64,000 bases of DNA, from positions 1 through 64,000 of the forward strand of contig JAOBSW010000571.1 of assembly GCA_026214975.1 (NCBI GenBank), read 5' to 3'. How positions within the stretch are numbered: position 1 is the first letter of the stretch; the number at the start of each line of letters is the position of its first letter. The notes under the pieces were generated by a model. It was given only the letters and a program-made list of their open reading frames with translations. It was not told the origin of the DNA and searched no databases. Made by a program: the position numbers and the translations under genes. This DNA comes from Gentiana macrophylla (lineage: Eukaryota; Streptophyta; Magnoliopsida; Gentianales; Gentianaceae). Shown here one piece after another: positions 33,724 through 45,350 of the stretch.

Positions 33724-34205
33724 CTAAAATAGGGCAGCGATAAGCTTGTCTTTCAGACAATTGAAAGCTTCTTTGCACTTCGCATGATCGAACAAGAAAT
33801 CTACATCATCTTTCAAAATATTTGATAAAGGCTTGGCAATCGTAGAAAAGTCTCTAATGAAACGCCTGTAGAAGCCAACATGACCTAGAAAACCTCGTAC
33901 CTCTTTCACTGTCTTAGGGTACGTCATCCTTTCAATGGCCTCGACCTTAGCCTTATCAACTTGAATGCCAGCATTGGACACCTTGTGTCCCAAAACTATT
34001 CCTTCATCAACTAGAAAATGGCATTTTTCCCAGTTAAGCACCAGATTTTTCTCAACACACCGTTGTAGTACCATATCTAGATTCCTTAAGATTTCATCAA
34101 AGCTATCGCCCGATCGAGAAGTCATCCATGAAGACCTCCATGCACTGCTCCACAAGTTCATCAAAAATGGCTAACATGCACCGTTGAAAAGTCGCGGGTG
34201 CGTTG
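33724..34205 (-). pseudogene. Reverse transcriptase, C-terminal half, element AB
   Basis: The minus-strand ORF 34164-33724 reads RCVEKNLVLNWEKCHFLVDE, GIVLGHKVSNAGIQVDKAKV and VRGFLGHVGFYRRFIRDFST. Immediately upstream the catalytic FMDDF region is present but a frameshift near 34122 changes it to SWMTSRSGD. The gene is cut at 34205 by element E in the CNAPATFQRCM segment. The N-terminal half lies beyond 41783. Confidence 0.88.
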
Positions 34206-36501
34206 TGATAACGGAAAAATTCACTGTTATTTTCATAACATTTCACCCCGTTTCTAATATCATTTTGAGCATTTTTATATCATTTTAAGTCATTAATTCC
34301 TTTTTCATAAAAATGTATAAGTCGTGACTATTTTATAAAATATCGTGTTTTTATGTGTTTTTATTAGTTTTTGTACCGGTTTAGTAACCGGAGTGTCGTG
34401 TCGGATTTACGTTTGGTATTTTGGTGGTTTATTGCAGAATTATAGGTTGACCAAAATCCCGAGTAACGACAAGTTTTGAGGCCTAAAAGAGGTGTTTATG
34501 GGGATATAAGAGTGTGCCACAAGCTTAAAAGGTCAAGTGGATCAGTGGTTCGTAGTGCCACTAACGATTTATATCTTCGACGAACCAATGGCCCATTAAA
34601 ACGGAATTTTCTGAAGAAGTGGCCTTAATGAAAGTTGTAGATCTTTGATAGAGCTTTCCAACGTATTTTGAATCATGTCAATTGAAGGTCTACAACTCAA
34701 GTTATGACCAAGTGGATAATCGATTCGTAATAGTAAAAATCCCGAAAACGACACGACATACGAATGGCTCATCAAAACGACATTTTCTGAAGAAGTTTCC
34801 TTAATAAAAGTTGTATATCTTCAAGAACGCTTTCCAATGGATTTTGAATCAAGTCAATCGGACTTCTACAACTCAAATGGTGGTCAATTGGCTAATTGAT
34901 TCAATTTCGTAAAAAATGTCGCAAAACGTTCGGAGGAACACGAGGTAATCAAGAAGACGTTTTCTGAAGAAGAGTCCTTCATGAAAGTTGTAGAGTTTCT
35001 CGAGATCGTAATTTTGGCATTTCGTTTGAAATTTTTGGAGGTCTACAACTCAAGATATGAATTTTAGAAGTTTTATTACAAATAAATACACAATCGAAGG
35101 ATCCAGAATCATGGTGAGTCATCTGTGATGATGATACCCGGCCTGGTCCGGCTCTTTCCCGGCCCGGTCCGGCCTCAAACTTTGCCTATATATACAGAGC
35201 CTTCAGGATCAAGAACGAGGCCCCTCTCTTCTCCCATTTCTCTTCTTCTCCTTCTTCTTTCTTTTATTTATGTTATGGAGGGGCCTATATGTAATATATA
35301 TGTCGTTATAATGTCGGTGTAATAACCCGACTAGTTATCATTTTAATATAATTTCGTTTCCGTTTTTATTGCTTTCTTTTATTTTATGCAATTAGTATAA
35401 ATATATATATATATATATGTATATTATATATATATCTATATCTATATATATATATCTATATATATATCTATACGTATATCTATATATATTTGTAGTTATC
35501 TTTTCGTTTTGTTTTCTTTCGTTTTGTTATTTTCGTTGTTATTTTTAGTTAATATGGGTAGTTAAACTCAACATAGCCGAATTATGTGAAAACGGGTAAA
35601 ATTAACCCTCGGAGAGACGAGATGGGAGTTGTGTCGTGCTTAAATTAAGCGTTCATATGATAAACTCATGTTTTAAACTTGTTTTGATCATTTTAATAGC
35701 TTTGAATAAAATTGACAACTTTGTTCACGGTTATATCGAGCTTATAAATATATTTTACGGTGAGATGTGAGATATGGATATCACTAATCATAGTCACGAT
35801 TGTTAGATTGACAATCTAAGTGATAGATCGGACTATGCCTAAGTGAGATTCTTATTTTTACGAGGTGAATAAAACATGTATTAGAATCACTAAACCATAG
35901 TCTTAATCGTTAGATTGGCAACCTAAGTGACACGTTAAAACTATGTTTTCTGTGAGGTTTTTCAGCGGCTTTTTATTCCGGTCAACCATGTTAGGCGAGT
36001 TAGCTCTACAAAGGAGGTTAATAAACCTAGTGTGGGGGTTAAGTGAGAGCTATTCGAGATCTTAACGCAAGAATAAAGAGTTGACACCCGTGAATGTCAT
36101 ATGAATCGAATCGAGATAAAACACACTCCTTATCAAGTTTTTCTGTGGGGAGATAACTTTGTTGGATCATGGCTCGGCTATGCTTTTTAATCACCTAGTT
36201 AATCTCGTTAGTTAAAATTTATTTTTTCGCATTAGTATAAAAACTCCACCTAAAACTTTGATCGCTAGACTAAGAACCACGTTCGCTTTGGTACTCACAA
36301 CCACATTTCTCTTGGGGACGACCTCGTACTCTGTAGCTATCCTAGCAATCGACACAGTACTCTGCCAGTTAGAGAGTTAGTTTACCCACAGTTGCGAGTC
36401 TTTATAAATGTATTTTTAGTGGGTGAATTTTTCGCTCATCAAAAAAATTGGCGCCGTTGCCGGGGACCAATATTTTAGTGGGTGACTTTTTCTCATCATC
36501 A
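34206..36501 (+). repeat. 5' LTR of element E
   Basis: Starts TGATAACGGAAAAA and ends TCTCATCATCA. Three diverged modules with AAAGTTGTA(G/T)A and a matching (T)CTACAACTC lie near 34600-34710, 34780-34880 and 34945-35060. Direct repeats CCCGGCCTGGTCCGGC (35137) and CCCGGCCCGGTCCGGC (35158) sit just upstream of a TATA box at 35186-35195. A TA-rich microsatellite is at 35400-35490. An extra PBS-like copy lies inside the LTR at 36448-36465. The ORF at 35125 is not considered coding. Confidence 0.92.
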
Positions 36502-36505
36502 AAAA

Positions 36506-36523
36506 TTGGCGCCGTTGCCGGGG
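36506..36523 (+). other. Primer-binding site of element E (tRNA-Asp type)
   Basis: TTGGCGCCGTTGCCGGGG follows the LTR end by four bases. An identical sequence at 36448-36465 is now inside the LTR, because the LTR end plus PBS was tandemly duplicated. Confidence 0.88.
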
Positions 36524-36656
36524 AAATGTGTGATATTGTTGTGATATCTTGTACGTGAACCGAAGGCTTGGGCCTAGGTTTTATAAAATAAAATAAAAAA
36601 AAGCGAAAAAAAAAAAAAAAGAATTTTATTGTTTTTCTGTTGTTTTACGAGATCTT

Positions 36657-37150
36657 ATGATTGAGTTTAAATGGATAGATTTTTCAATCAAAACTACTCA
36701 CGAACAACAATATTCCTACCAACCACAGGCACCGGAACAATGTTATCATCAACGATTCGTGCCTCAACCTCAATATCAACGTGAGAATAACCAGGGTTCT
36801 TGGTCCAATAATTGCCCAAATGCATACCAGGACCAAAATTATGGTTATTCGAGTTATGAAACACGCGATATTATGAGGGTTATTCGAACCCCTGGTGCTT
36901 ATCAGATTATGGTGTTCATACTCGGCATGTTGATAGCTTCAACTGATTCAGCCCACGATCGATTGTGCGGAATGGCAAGAGGACTCGCTACTCACCTCCA
37001 ATATATCAAAGTCAATACGATCGGTTTTCCCCATGCCACAAGAAGAATTCACCGGCAGTCAAATAGAAAGCAACTCGGCGATTGAACCAGATCTTGGAAG
37101 AGCGATCGTTGGACATGCAGGAGTTCAAGGTAATCTTGACTCCGCCATAA
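36657..37150 (+). pseudogene. Gag-like fragment of element E
   Basis: The ATG at 36657 opens 142 codons rich in Gln, Tyr and Asn (EQQYSYQPQAPEQCYHQRFV; YQRENNQGSWSNNCPNAYQD). After a stop a shifted frame gives EERSLDMQEF and NLDSAIRNLQDKVG, which resembles the coiled helix near the C-terminus of Athila/Tat Gag. No capsid core is present. It is a remnant, perhaps kept only as part of the RNA. A minus-strand ORF at 37185-37697 has no supporting feature. Confidence 0.5.
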
Positions 37151-37674
37151 GAAATCTTCAAGACAAGGTGGGGAATTGATTGAATTAGTGAGGTATGTGA
37201 AAGAGGCGAGAGACATGTGAGGTGGTTAGGGATGAAAATGTTATCACGAAAAAGTTCGGGGTGAGAATGAGGTTGATAATTCGGTTTGCAAAGAAAAAGT
37301 GCAAGATTTGGAGATGTGAGTTAGAGGAGTGAGAGATTGATTGGCCATCTTTAGTAAAGCCCTTTGGGAGAGTTGGTAATAGTAGATATGTTGGTCCCGG
37401 ATTACTACATTCGTCCCACTCTGTGAGGATGAATTTTCTGCGGTCCAGCTTTTGTGTACTCCCCAATGGATGAGCTTTATGGGAGTTTTCAAAAGAAGAT
37501 GGTTCGACAGTCTGATAAAAGAAGATTCTCTGGCTGGGAGGAGGTAGCATCGAGGGCCAAGCGAGGTACATTTCTAGACAATTTAATTTCTTTGGTTCTC
37601 GCATTGTTAATTTTCTTAAGCTATTGATCTTCTTAAGTTCTGATTTTGGTTGATAACTTGTAAATACTACTTTT

Positions 37675-37720
37675 GTCGAGCAAACGACGTTAAACAAAAG
37701 CGCTACCGGGAGGCAGCCCG
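37675..37720 (+). ncRNA. Post-pol two-hairpin motif, element E copy
   Basis: GTCG-AGCAAA-CGAC, then AACAAAAGCGC, then CGGG-AGGCAG-CCCG. The second stem differs from the CTAGG/CCTAG stem of AB and D by paired changes. It is retained although E has no pol. Confidence 0.62.
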
Positions 37721-38002
37721 TTAAATAAATAATTTGGATAAGCCTAGTCTTAATGAAATGTAGAATCTGTAAAATGAATGATCACAATGAAAGCACAACC
37801 AAGTCTCAGGATGAATGTTTGAATTTCATTAAGAGGGAATGATTAGGTGGTTATCCGAAAATCCCGATGGAGAAAAAGATAAAAATTCAAATGTATCATT
37901 TCTTGGACTTAGGTTATTGAATCCTTGAGGATCTGGGTATAAAAGACTCAATACTCTTTCACACATTTCATTTTATGATCTAGTCTGTTTCAAATTTTTA
38001 CA

Positions 38003-38047
38003 GTCGTTGTAGTATAGTGGTGAGTATTCCCGCTTTAATAAAGCGTG
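38003..38047 (+). other. tRNA-Asp gene 5' half (truncated) inside element E
   Basis: Bases 38003-38033 match the first 31 bases of plant tRNA-Asp(GUC) as I know it (GTCGTTGTAGTATAGTGG then GAGTATTCCCGC) with one mismatch, including the A box. The anticodon arm is replaced by a short hairpin CGCTTT-AAT-AAAGCG (38031-38045). The T arm, B box and acceptor 3' strand are missing, so this is not a functional tRNA gene. The primer-binding site of the same element matches the other end of this tRNA. Confidence 0.78.
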
Positions 38048-39462
38048 TGTGTAAAAAATGAATCTAGGAATAGCTTACTTGACTATGATATATGCTCATG
38101 TGATACGTATATGCTTAGATGTTACGTGCTTTACCCGTGTGGGTTATGTTCCATCTAAAGCTATTATATTGCCTATTGAATTTTACGACGTGATGGGCCA
38201 TTATCTTATTATTCCCATATCCCTATTCGATGTCTTGCACGAGGACCATGTCCTGTGTTTGCTTTGTTTTGGTTGTTTTCATATAGGGATTCGGGACGTG
38301 CTTTCTCATGCATTTATTCATACGGGATTCGATAGCACCTTTCTGCTGGTTTATAAGCTAAGTCTTCCTCTCTATCTCATTTACACTCTGAGAATAATGC
38401 AAAATCGTAAGTGGGGGGTAGAGTCGTGGTTGGTCTAGAAATGGCAGTAAGTGTTTAAACCCTTAGTTTTTGGATCTTTTTCAAGCATTAATGAGTTGAT
38501 TAAAATGAACTGTATAAGGTATATTTTTCATGGATTTGAAGATGTAATGATTAATTTGGATTTGTATAACCAATGTGAACCGTAAGTGCATTTTAGCCCT
38601 AAATTTATTTGTGTAACATGAATTCCTTCACGTAAGCCTTTGATATTGAAGCGAAAATTTTAAACTGTATCCATTCAGCATTCTAGTGGTTTATCCTAGA
38701 AATAGCAGTAACTTAGTACCTAATTTCTGAACATGTACTGTGAATATCTGAAGGTTTGAATGTGATAGAAAGAATATCAAAATAAGTGAGCTATCTATAT
38801 GTCAGTTGTAGCTGCCAATGATTTGAGTGCAATAGGGGGTTATCACGAAACGTCCTATACCACTATGAGGTTTAGAAGCTCCCGACTGCCTGATGATAGT
38901 AGTCCAGCTAGGGTGTTATCACGAAACATCCTATTGCTGGGAATGAGGGCATATGCTACACATAAAAATAAAAAAATAAAAAAAAAGAGTTAGATGGGTA
39001 TTAATGTATTCGATCTCACCTCATGACGCTTGAAAGATAGTCGATTTTGGCAATGAGTTCGGATATGTTAGTATTCTATGAAAAAAAAGAAAAAAAAAAG
39101 AGTTATCTTCTAACTATCCCCAGTATAAACTGAATGATATGCTTTAGGGATTATCCTAATAAGTACACGGGAGGACGTTGTGTGGAATTGTTACTACCTA
39201 TACCTAGGAAAGTCATTAGGACTGTCTGAATGGATATTTGTGCGTTTGCTTGATTTATTCAAGAGAGGATAGTGGAAATTGAAAAGGTTTGTCACACACA
39301 CACTCTGTTATACATTTATATTAAGGTTAACGTGTGGTTATGATTCGATTGGTTACATCATCTGGTTGGCCTTTATATTTTACATCTTCATGAATTTTTC
39401 CTCATTCATTTTATTTTATCGCTTGTTTTGTTCGAGGGCGACCAAAAGCTAAGTGGGGGTTG
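38048..39462 (+). other. 3' non-coding module of element E with two polypurine tracts
   Basis: Internal tract GTAAGTGGGGGG at 38406-38417. A doubled block at 38818-38886 and 38890-38955 contains GGTTATCACGAAACGTCCTA and GTGTTATCACGAAACATCCT. A block with GATATGCTTTAGGGATTATC lies at 39114-39157. The terminal tract AAGCTAAGTGGGGGTTG abuts the LTR and is preceded by a degraded GTTCGAGGGCGAC hairpin (39430-39442). The ORF at 38058-38438 has no recognised domain and overlaps the internal tract. Confidence 0.68.
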
Positions 39463-40654
39463 TGATAACGGAAAAATTTCTTTATTATTTTCATAACATT
39501 TCACCCCGTTTCTAATATCATTTTGAGCATTTTTATATCATTTTAAGTCATTAATTCCTTAGTTTCATAAAAATGTATAAGTCGTGACTATTTTATAAAA
39601 TATCGTGTTTTTATGTGTTTTTATTAGTTTTTGTACCGGTTTAGTAACCGGAGTGTCGTGTCGGATTTACGTTTGGTATTTTGGTGGTTTATTGCAGAAT
39701 TATAGGTTGACCAAAATCCCGAGTAACGACACGTTTTGAGGCCTAAAAGAGGTGCTTATGGGGATATAAGAGTGTGCCACAAGCTTAAAAGGTCAAGTGG
39801 ATCAGTGGTTCGTAGTGCCACTAACGATTTATATCTTCGACGAACCAATGGCCCATTAAAACGGAATTTTCTGAAGAAGTGGCCTTAATGAAAGTTGTAG
39901 ATCTTTGATAGAGCTTTCCAACGTATTTTGAATCATGTCAATTGAAGGTCTACAACTCAAGTTATGACCAAGTGGCTAATCGATTCGTAATAGTAAAAAT
40001 CCCGAAAACGACACGACATACGAATGGCTCATCAAAACGACATTTTCTGAAGAAGTTTCCTTAATAAAAGTTGTATATCTTCAAGAACGCTTTCCAATGG
40101 ATTTTGAATCAAGTCAATCGGACTTCTACAACTCAAATGGTGGTCAATTGGCTAATTGATTCAATTTCGTAAAAAATGTCGCAAAACGTTCGGAGGAACA
40201 CGAGGTAATCAAGAAGACGTTTTCTGAAGAAGAGTCCTTCATGAAAGTTGTAGAGTTTCTCGAGATCGTAATTTTGGCATTTCGTTTGAAATTTTTGGAG
40301 GTCTACAACTCAAGATATGAATTTTAGAAGTTTTATTACAAATAAATACACAATCGAAGGATCCAGAATCATGGTGAGTCATCTGTGATGATGATACCCG
40401 GCCTGGTCCGGCTCTTTCCCGGCCCGGTCCGGCCTCAAACTTTGCCTATATATACAGAGCCTTCAGGATCAAGAACGAGGCCCCTCTCTTCTCCCATTTC
40501 TCGTCTTCTCCTTCTTCTTTCTTTTAGTTATGTTATGGAGGGGCCTATATGTAATATATATGTCGTTATAATGTCGATTGTAATAACCCGACTAGTTATC
40601 ATTTTAATATAATTTCGTTTCGTTTTATTGCTTTCTTTTATTTTATGCAATTAG

Positions 40655-40710
<56 letters not shown>

Positions 40711-41783
40711 ATATCTATATCTATATATATATCTATATATATATCTATAACGTATATCTATATATTTGTAGTTATCTTTTTCGTTTTGTTTTTTTCGTTT
40801 TGTTATTTTTTCGTTGTTATTTTCAAGTTAATATGGGTAGTTAAACTCAACATAGCCGAATTATGTGAAAACGGGTAAAATTAACCCTCGGGAGGCGAGA
40901 TGGGAGTTGTGTCGTGCTTAAATTAAAGCGTTAGTATGATAAACTCATGTTTTAAACTTGTTTTGATCATTTTAATAGCTTTGAATAAAATTGACAACTT
41001 TGTTCACGGTTACATCGAGCTTATAAATATATTTTACGGTGAGATGTGAGATATGGATATCACTAATCATAGTCCGATTGTTAGATTGACATTCTAAGTG
41101 ATAGATCTGGACTATGCCTAAGTGAGATTCTTATTTTTACGAGGTGAATAAAACATGTATTAGAATCACTAAACCATAGTCTTAATCGTTAGATTGGCAA
41201 CCTAAGTGACACGTTAAAACTATGTTTTCTGTGAGGTTTTTCAGCGGCTTTTTATTCCGGTCAACCATGTTAGGCGAGTTAGCTCTCTAAAGGGAGGGTT
41301 AATAAACCTAGTGTGGGGGTTAAGTGAGAGCCGTTCGAGATCTTAACGCAAGAATAAAGAGTTGACACCCGTGAATGTCATATGAACTGAATCAGATAAA
41401 ACACACTCCTTATCAAGTTTTTCCTGTGGGGGAGATAACCTGTTGGATCATGGCTCGGCTATGCTTTTTAATCACCTAGTTAATCTCGTTAGTTAAAATT
41501 TATTTCTTCGCATTAGTATAAAAACTCCACCTAAAACTTTGATCGCCTAGACTAAGAACCACGTTCGCTTTGGTACTCACAACCACATTTCTCTTGGGAC
41601 GACCTCGTACTCCTGTAGCTATCCTAGCAATCGACCTGGTACTCTGCCAGTTAGAGAGTTATTTTACCCACAGTTGCGAGTCTTTATAAATGTATTTTTA
41701 GTGGGTGAATTTTTCGCTCATCAAAAAAATTGGCGCCGTTGCCGGGGACCAATATTTTAGTGGGTGACTTTTTCTCATCATCA
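39463..41783 (+). repeat. 3' LTR of element E
   Basis: Same modules as the 5' LTR. The TA microsatellite near 40655-40760 is longer than in the 5' copy. It also contains the internal PBS copy (41730-41747), so the extended LTR form has passed through reverse transcription. Confidence 0.92.
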
Positions 41784-42480
41784 AGTTGCATAGGCCGAAT
41801 GGCATTCTGTGAAAAGCAAAAGTACCAGATGGACACGTAAAAGTTGTCTTCTCTTGGTCATTAGGATCAATGGCTATCTGGAAGTAGCGAATAGCCATCA
41901 AGGAAACAATAATACTTATGACCACTCGATCGTTCAATAATTTGGTCAATGAAGGGTAGGGGAAGTGATCTTTTGCGGTGACTTCATTCGATCTACGATA
42001 GTCGATCTGAGACTCAGAGCGATCCACGAGGCGTAGGGCAACTTCCTCCCTTTTTCATTCATTTTTCGATTGTGATTCCGCCTTCTTTGGCACAACTTGA
42101 GTAGGGCTGACCCACTCGCTATCGGCGATTGCATAGATGATGCCCATGTCAAGCCACTTTATCACTTCTTTCTTGACAACCTCCTGCATATGCGGATTCA
42201 GCCTTCTCTGAGGTTGTCTAACCTTTTTAGCTCCCTCCTCCGTTCGGATTTTATGCATGCATACATCTGGGCTGATTCCTCGGATATCACCCACTTGCCA
42301 TCCGAAGCGAGGATATTCTTTTAAGCACTTCTATCATTTGTGCTTCTTGCTCGGTCGAGTTTGAAGAAATGATCAAAGGCAATTTATCTCCATCCTTAAG
42401 AAAGATATACTTAAGGTGTTTGGAAGCGGTTTAAGCTCTAAATCGGTAGGTGGTTGCTCAATACTAGACTTTAACGGGCC
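41784..42480 (-). pseudogene. Reverse transcriptase, N-terminal half, element AB
   Basis: On the minus strand: GDIRGISPDVCMHKIRTEEG (42294 leftwards), RQPQRRLNPHMQEVVKKEVI, KWLDMGIIYAIADSEWVSPT and QVVPKK. Then, in another frame, NEVTAKDHFPYPSLTKLL, FQIAIDPNDQEKTTFTCPSG and TFAFHRMPFGLCN at the border of element E. Several small frameshifts are present. The segment is close in sequence to the equivalent part of element D. Confidence 0.88.
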
Positions 42481-43013
42481 ACCTTTCTCCTTATGAGCTT
42501 GAAGTGGTTGGAAGAGAGAACACCTCATCTTCCCGAGGCTCAACCCCGAAAGTGCATTGGATCAAATCGTCCAAACGGAATCCTCCGATCAACATTTGCT
42601 TCCTTTTTCTTGTGATCGATCATTTTTCTTAACTCTTCATCTTTAAGCTCTTACGCGACTCTTCCCAATCATCTACTTCCCAATGAGTAGCTTCTCTCCA
42701 AAACTCTACCTCGTCCCAACTACCCATCGAGCTTCTTCTTCACCGGGATGAAGTCTTCCCGACTCGATTCTTTGAAATCATCGTTTGTTTGTTGGGCATC
42801 TCCATGCTTCTAACTCAATAACAGGCCCAGTGTGGCGAGTGAAGATGACTCGTCAATGCCTACGGCTTGAAATGAATTAGAAGATGGTCCATGATCACCG
42901 GATCCTCAATGTCCAAGACTTCAAAAACACCTATCTCTGTCAACTCCTATGTTTCTTGAGTAGGCATCTTTTTTCGTCCTCATAGATAGCTTCGACAAGC
43001 GATATTTCATCAA

Positions 43014-43469
43014 TTACGGCTCTTTCAGGATGTGTCCTCGTGTGAAGGTGACGGATGTGTCACCGACTCTAAGAGTAATCTGTCCTTTTGCGAAGTCGAT
43101 GAGAGCGTTAGAAGTGTCTAAAAAGGTTCGGCCTAGAATTAGAGGCATCTCCTTATCAGGTGGATAGTCTAGAATAACCCAATCGGTAGGGAAGACCAAA
43201 TGTTCAACTTGAAGGAGCACATTAGCTACACAACCGGCTGCAGTACGACTAGATTTGTCTACCATCTGAAGAGAAATGGGGCGTTCTCGCATCCTTTTAT
43301 CTAACCCGAGCTTTTTGCATACATTTAATGGCATCACATTAATAGAGGCCCCTGAGTCGCATAAGACATTTTCGAATAAATGGCCTTCGATCTCACAGGA
43401 GATTGAAGGTCCGCCAGTGGTCACGCTAAACAAAGACAATTTTTCGTGAAACCATCGCGCAATCCTCAT
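43014..43469 (-). pseudogene. Aspartic protease of element AB
   Basis: An intact 151-codon minus-strand frame. It reads FSVTTGGPSISCEIEGHLFE, then NVLCDSGASINVMPLNVCKK with the active-site DSGAS, and PLILGRTFLDTSNALIDFAK with GQITLRVGDTSVTF. This is a complete retropepsin-like domain of the Athila type, with the active site better preserved than in D (DLGAS). It lies between Gag and RT of the same element. It is listed as a pseudogene because the flanking polyprotein is frameshifted. The region 42480-43013 between it and RT holds only degraded linker frames. Confidence 0.85.
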
Positions 43470-43479
43470 GAAGCACTTC

Positions 43480-45350
43480 TCTTGACCATCCCCTGAAGCT
43501 TTCTCTTACTCCCCACAGAATTCTTTAAGATACTTAGAGCATTTAGGCATTTCAGTTAATACCTCGGCTAAGGGCATACTAACTTGAGTGTCTCTAAGCA
43601 TCCTCCTCACTCCAGCATACTGCTTGTCGTTAGTGAGGGCTTTCTCTTTCCTTTTTGGTGGATAAGGAAGGGCTTTATCATTCCCTGTAGCTTGATTCTT
43701 TATCGCCTCATCCTCCTTATCCTTCCATCTCACAAACTTTTCTTCCTTTTTCTTAGTCAGGGGTACCGCCCCTTGACTTTCCTTTCTTTCCTCGTCATCA
43801 GAATTATTTTCATCCTCCGAAGAATTGTCACTAAGCTCCTCATCGTTGCTTTCTTCGGCATGTGTTTTCGATTTCCCCCTCCCGAACTCATGGCGTCGGG
43901 AGGGCTACTCGCTTCCGACATCTTGCCGGGTCCAAACTGTTACCACTTCTCAACGTTACTTCATTCAACTCCTCTTCTTGCCCATACTCCCCCGAGGTGT
44001 AATGGCGGTGCAAACATTCACATCGACTTTGATTTCTCTCGGTATAACTCGGAAGTTTACCGTGAGGTCCGCTTGCTTCTTTGAGTCCGCCATTTGACCA
44101 ACTTGTCTCTCAATTGCTTTAACACTAGTAGACGAGTCTTCACCATGTCTACCACTCATCGAATTTGTGTTGAGGACACATGAGGTGGTATGATTGTTGT
44201 TCGAGTTTGATTCCACCACCTTGAGGCCTTTGGGAGTTTCGAGGCGGCCTTTGATAGTTCGAGTTGAAAGAATTCGAATTTGAAGGGCCAGTGGTAACTT
44301 GGCTTGATTGAAGTCTTGTCTTTGAAATCTGAATAGTTAGTTCGGTTGAAGTTTCGGAAGGGTTGGTTTTGATTATCCATTAAGTTTACCTCCTCCGTCA
44401 TCTCGGTCCCGCACTGTGTTTCAAGATAATTTGAATTAGAAGGTTGCATCTCGAAGATTGGCCACCGCTTGCTTATCAATTCCATCCGAGCAACCAACGA
44501 TTTGTGTATCGGGATTGCTTGCAGTACCTTCTTTCTTAACAATATTGGTCTTCTTAGAGAGTCGACCACATATTGTTCTTGGCGATGGTCTCGACCACTC
44601 TGTGGCGATCTCATCACCTCCCCTAAGAAGGATCCATGAAGTGTGGAGTCAAGATAGTCTCTATTAGGTTGAGAGACTCCTCAGTAAAATAGTTCCAACA
44701 ACTCATGTCTATATATATCTGTGATTGGGGCACTTCCTCATCAATGATTTAATCTCTCCCAAGCCTTGCCAACAGCCTCATCCTCCATCCGCTCAAACGT
44801 AGCTATTTCCCGTTTCATCTCCATAATCTTGCTGGTGAAACCCACTTAAGAGCGAAGGCTCTTTTGACATCATTCCATGTATGGAGGGAATGATGTGCTA
44901 ACGACTTAAACCATCTCGCTTGCTTCACCTGTTAAAGCAAAAGGAAATAGCTTCAACTTTACGATCTCGTAATCAACACCAGGATAATGGCACGCTTCAC
45001 AGATTTTTGTCTGAACGTGGACAAGAAGTCGTGCGGGTCTTCTTGAGCGATGCCATGGAAAGAGCTATTTTGGACCCGATTGCAACTACTCCATTTTTAA
45101 GGTCGAAATTTACTCCCCATATCCGGTGGACGAATAGGTCTATGTCCTCGAGAAAATCTTGATTAAGATATGGAGTGTAGGGTCCTGGTTCAACTGATTA
45201 AAATTTGGTTTTGGTGGAATTGTTGAAGTTGTTGATTTATGCCCGACTTGTTGATTCTGTTGTTCTTTGAAGAGCTTGCATTTGTTGAAGGAGTAAATTT
45301 AATCGAGCTTGGGGATCGGGATTTGGAATTGGTGGATCTTGATCCGCCAT
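43480..45350 (-). pseudogene. Gag of element AB, frameshifted
   Basis: The start is the minus-strand ATG at 45350 (MADQDPPIPNPDPQARLNLL), 620 nt downstream of the PBS. Pieces leftwards include degraded capsid, then LMDNQNQPFRNFNRTNYSDF, QPSNSNYLETQ, SVKAIERQVGQMADSKKQAD and, near the end, ALPYPPKRKEKALTNDKQYA with QVSMPLAEVLTEMPKCSKYL and KEFCGE. The last piece is the conserved Athila Gag-protease border. Numerous frameshifts break it. Confidence 0.8.

Larger units (their letters stand above)
34206..41783 (+). mobile_element. Non-autonomous Athila-like element E (LARD-like), nested in the RT of AB
   Basis: LTRs 34206-36501 and 39463-41783 are nearly identical and flank only about 3 kb of internal DNA with a gag-like fragment and no protease, RT, RNase H or integrase. 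Flanks are CGTTG (34201-34205) and AGTTG (41784-41788), a 5-bp duplication with one mismatch. Removing it restores the RMPFGLCNAPATFQRCM reading of the host RT on the minus strand. It has a tRNA-Asp-type PBS, an internal and a terminal polypurine tract and the same 3' non-coding module as AB, C and D. It must have been mobilised in trans. Confidence 0.93.

Noticed and set aside
38003..38047. A functional tRNA-Asp gene
   Set aside because: Only the 5' half is present; no T arm, B box or acceptor 3' strand follows.
35125..40612. Matching short ORFs in both E LTRs (35125-35322 and 40385-40612)
   Set aside because: They are identical because the LTRs are copies, lie over the promoter direct repeats and TATA box, and show no domain.
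43584..44084. Plus-strand ORF of 166 codons opposite AB gag
   Set aside because: It is the complement of the Lys/Glu-rich Gag end; the minus strand shows conserved Athila Gag segments.
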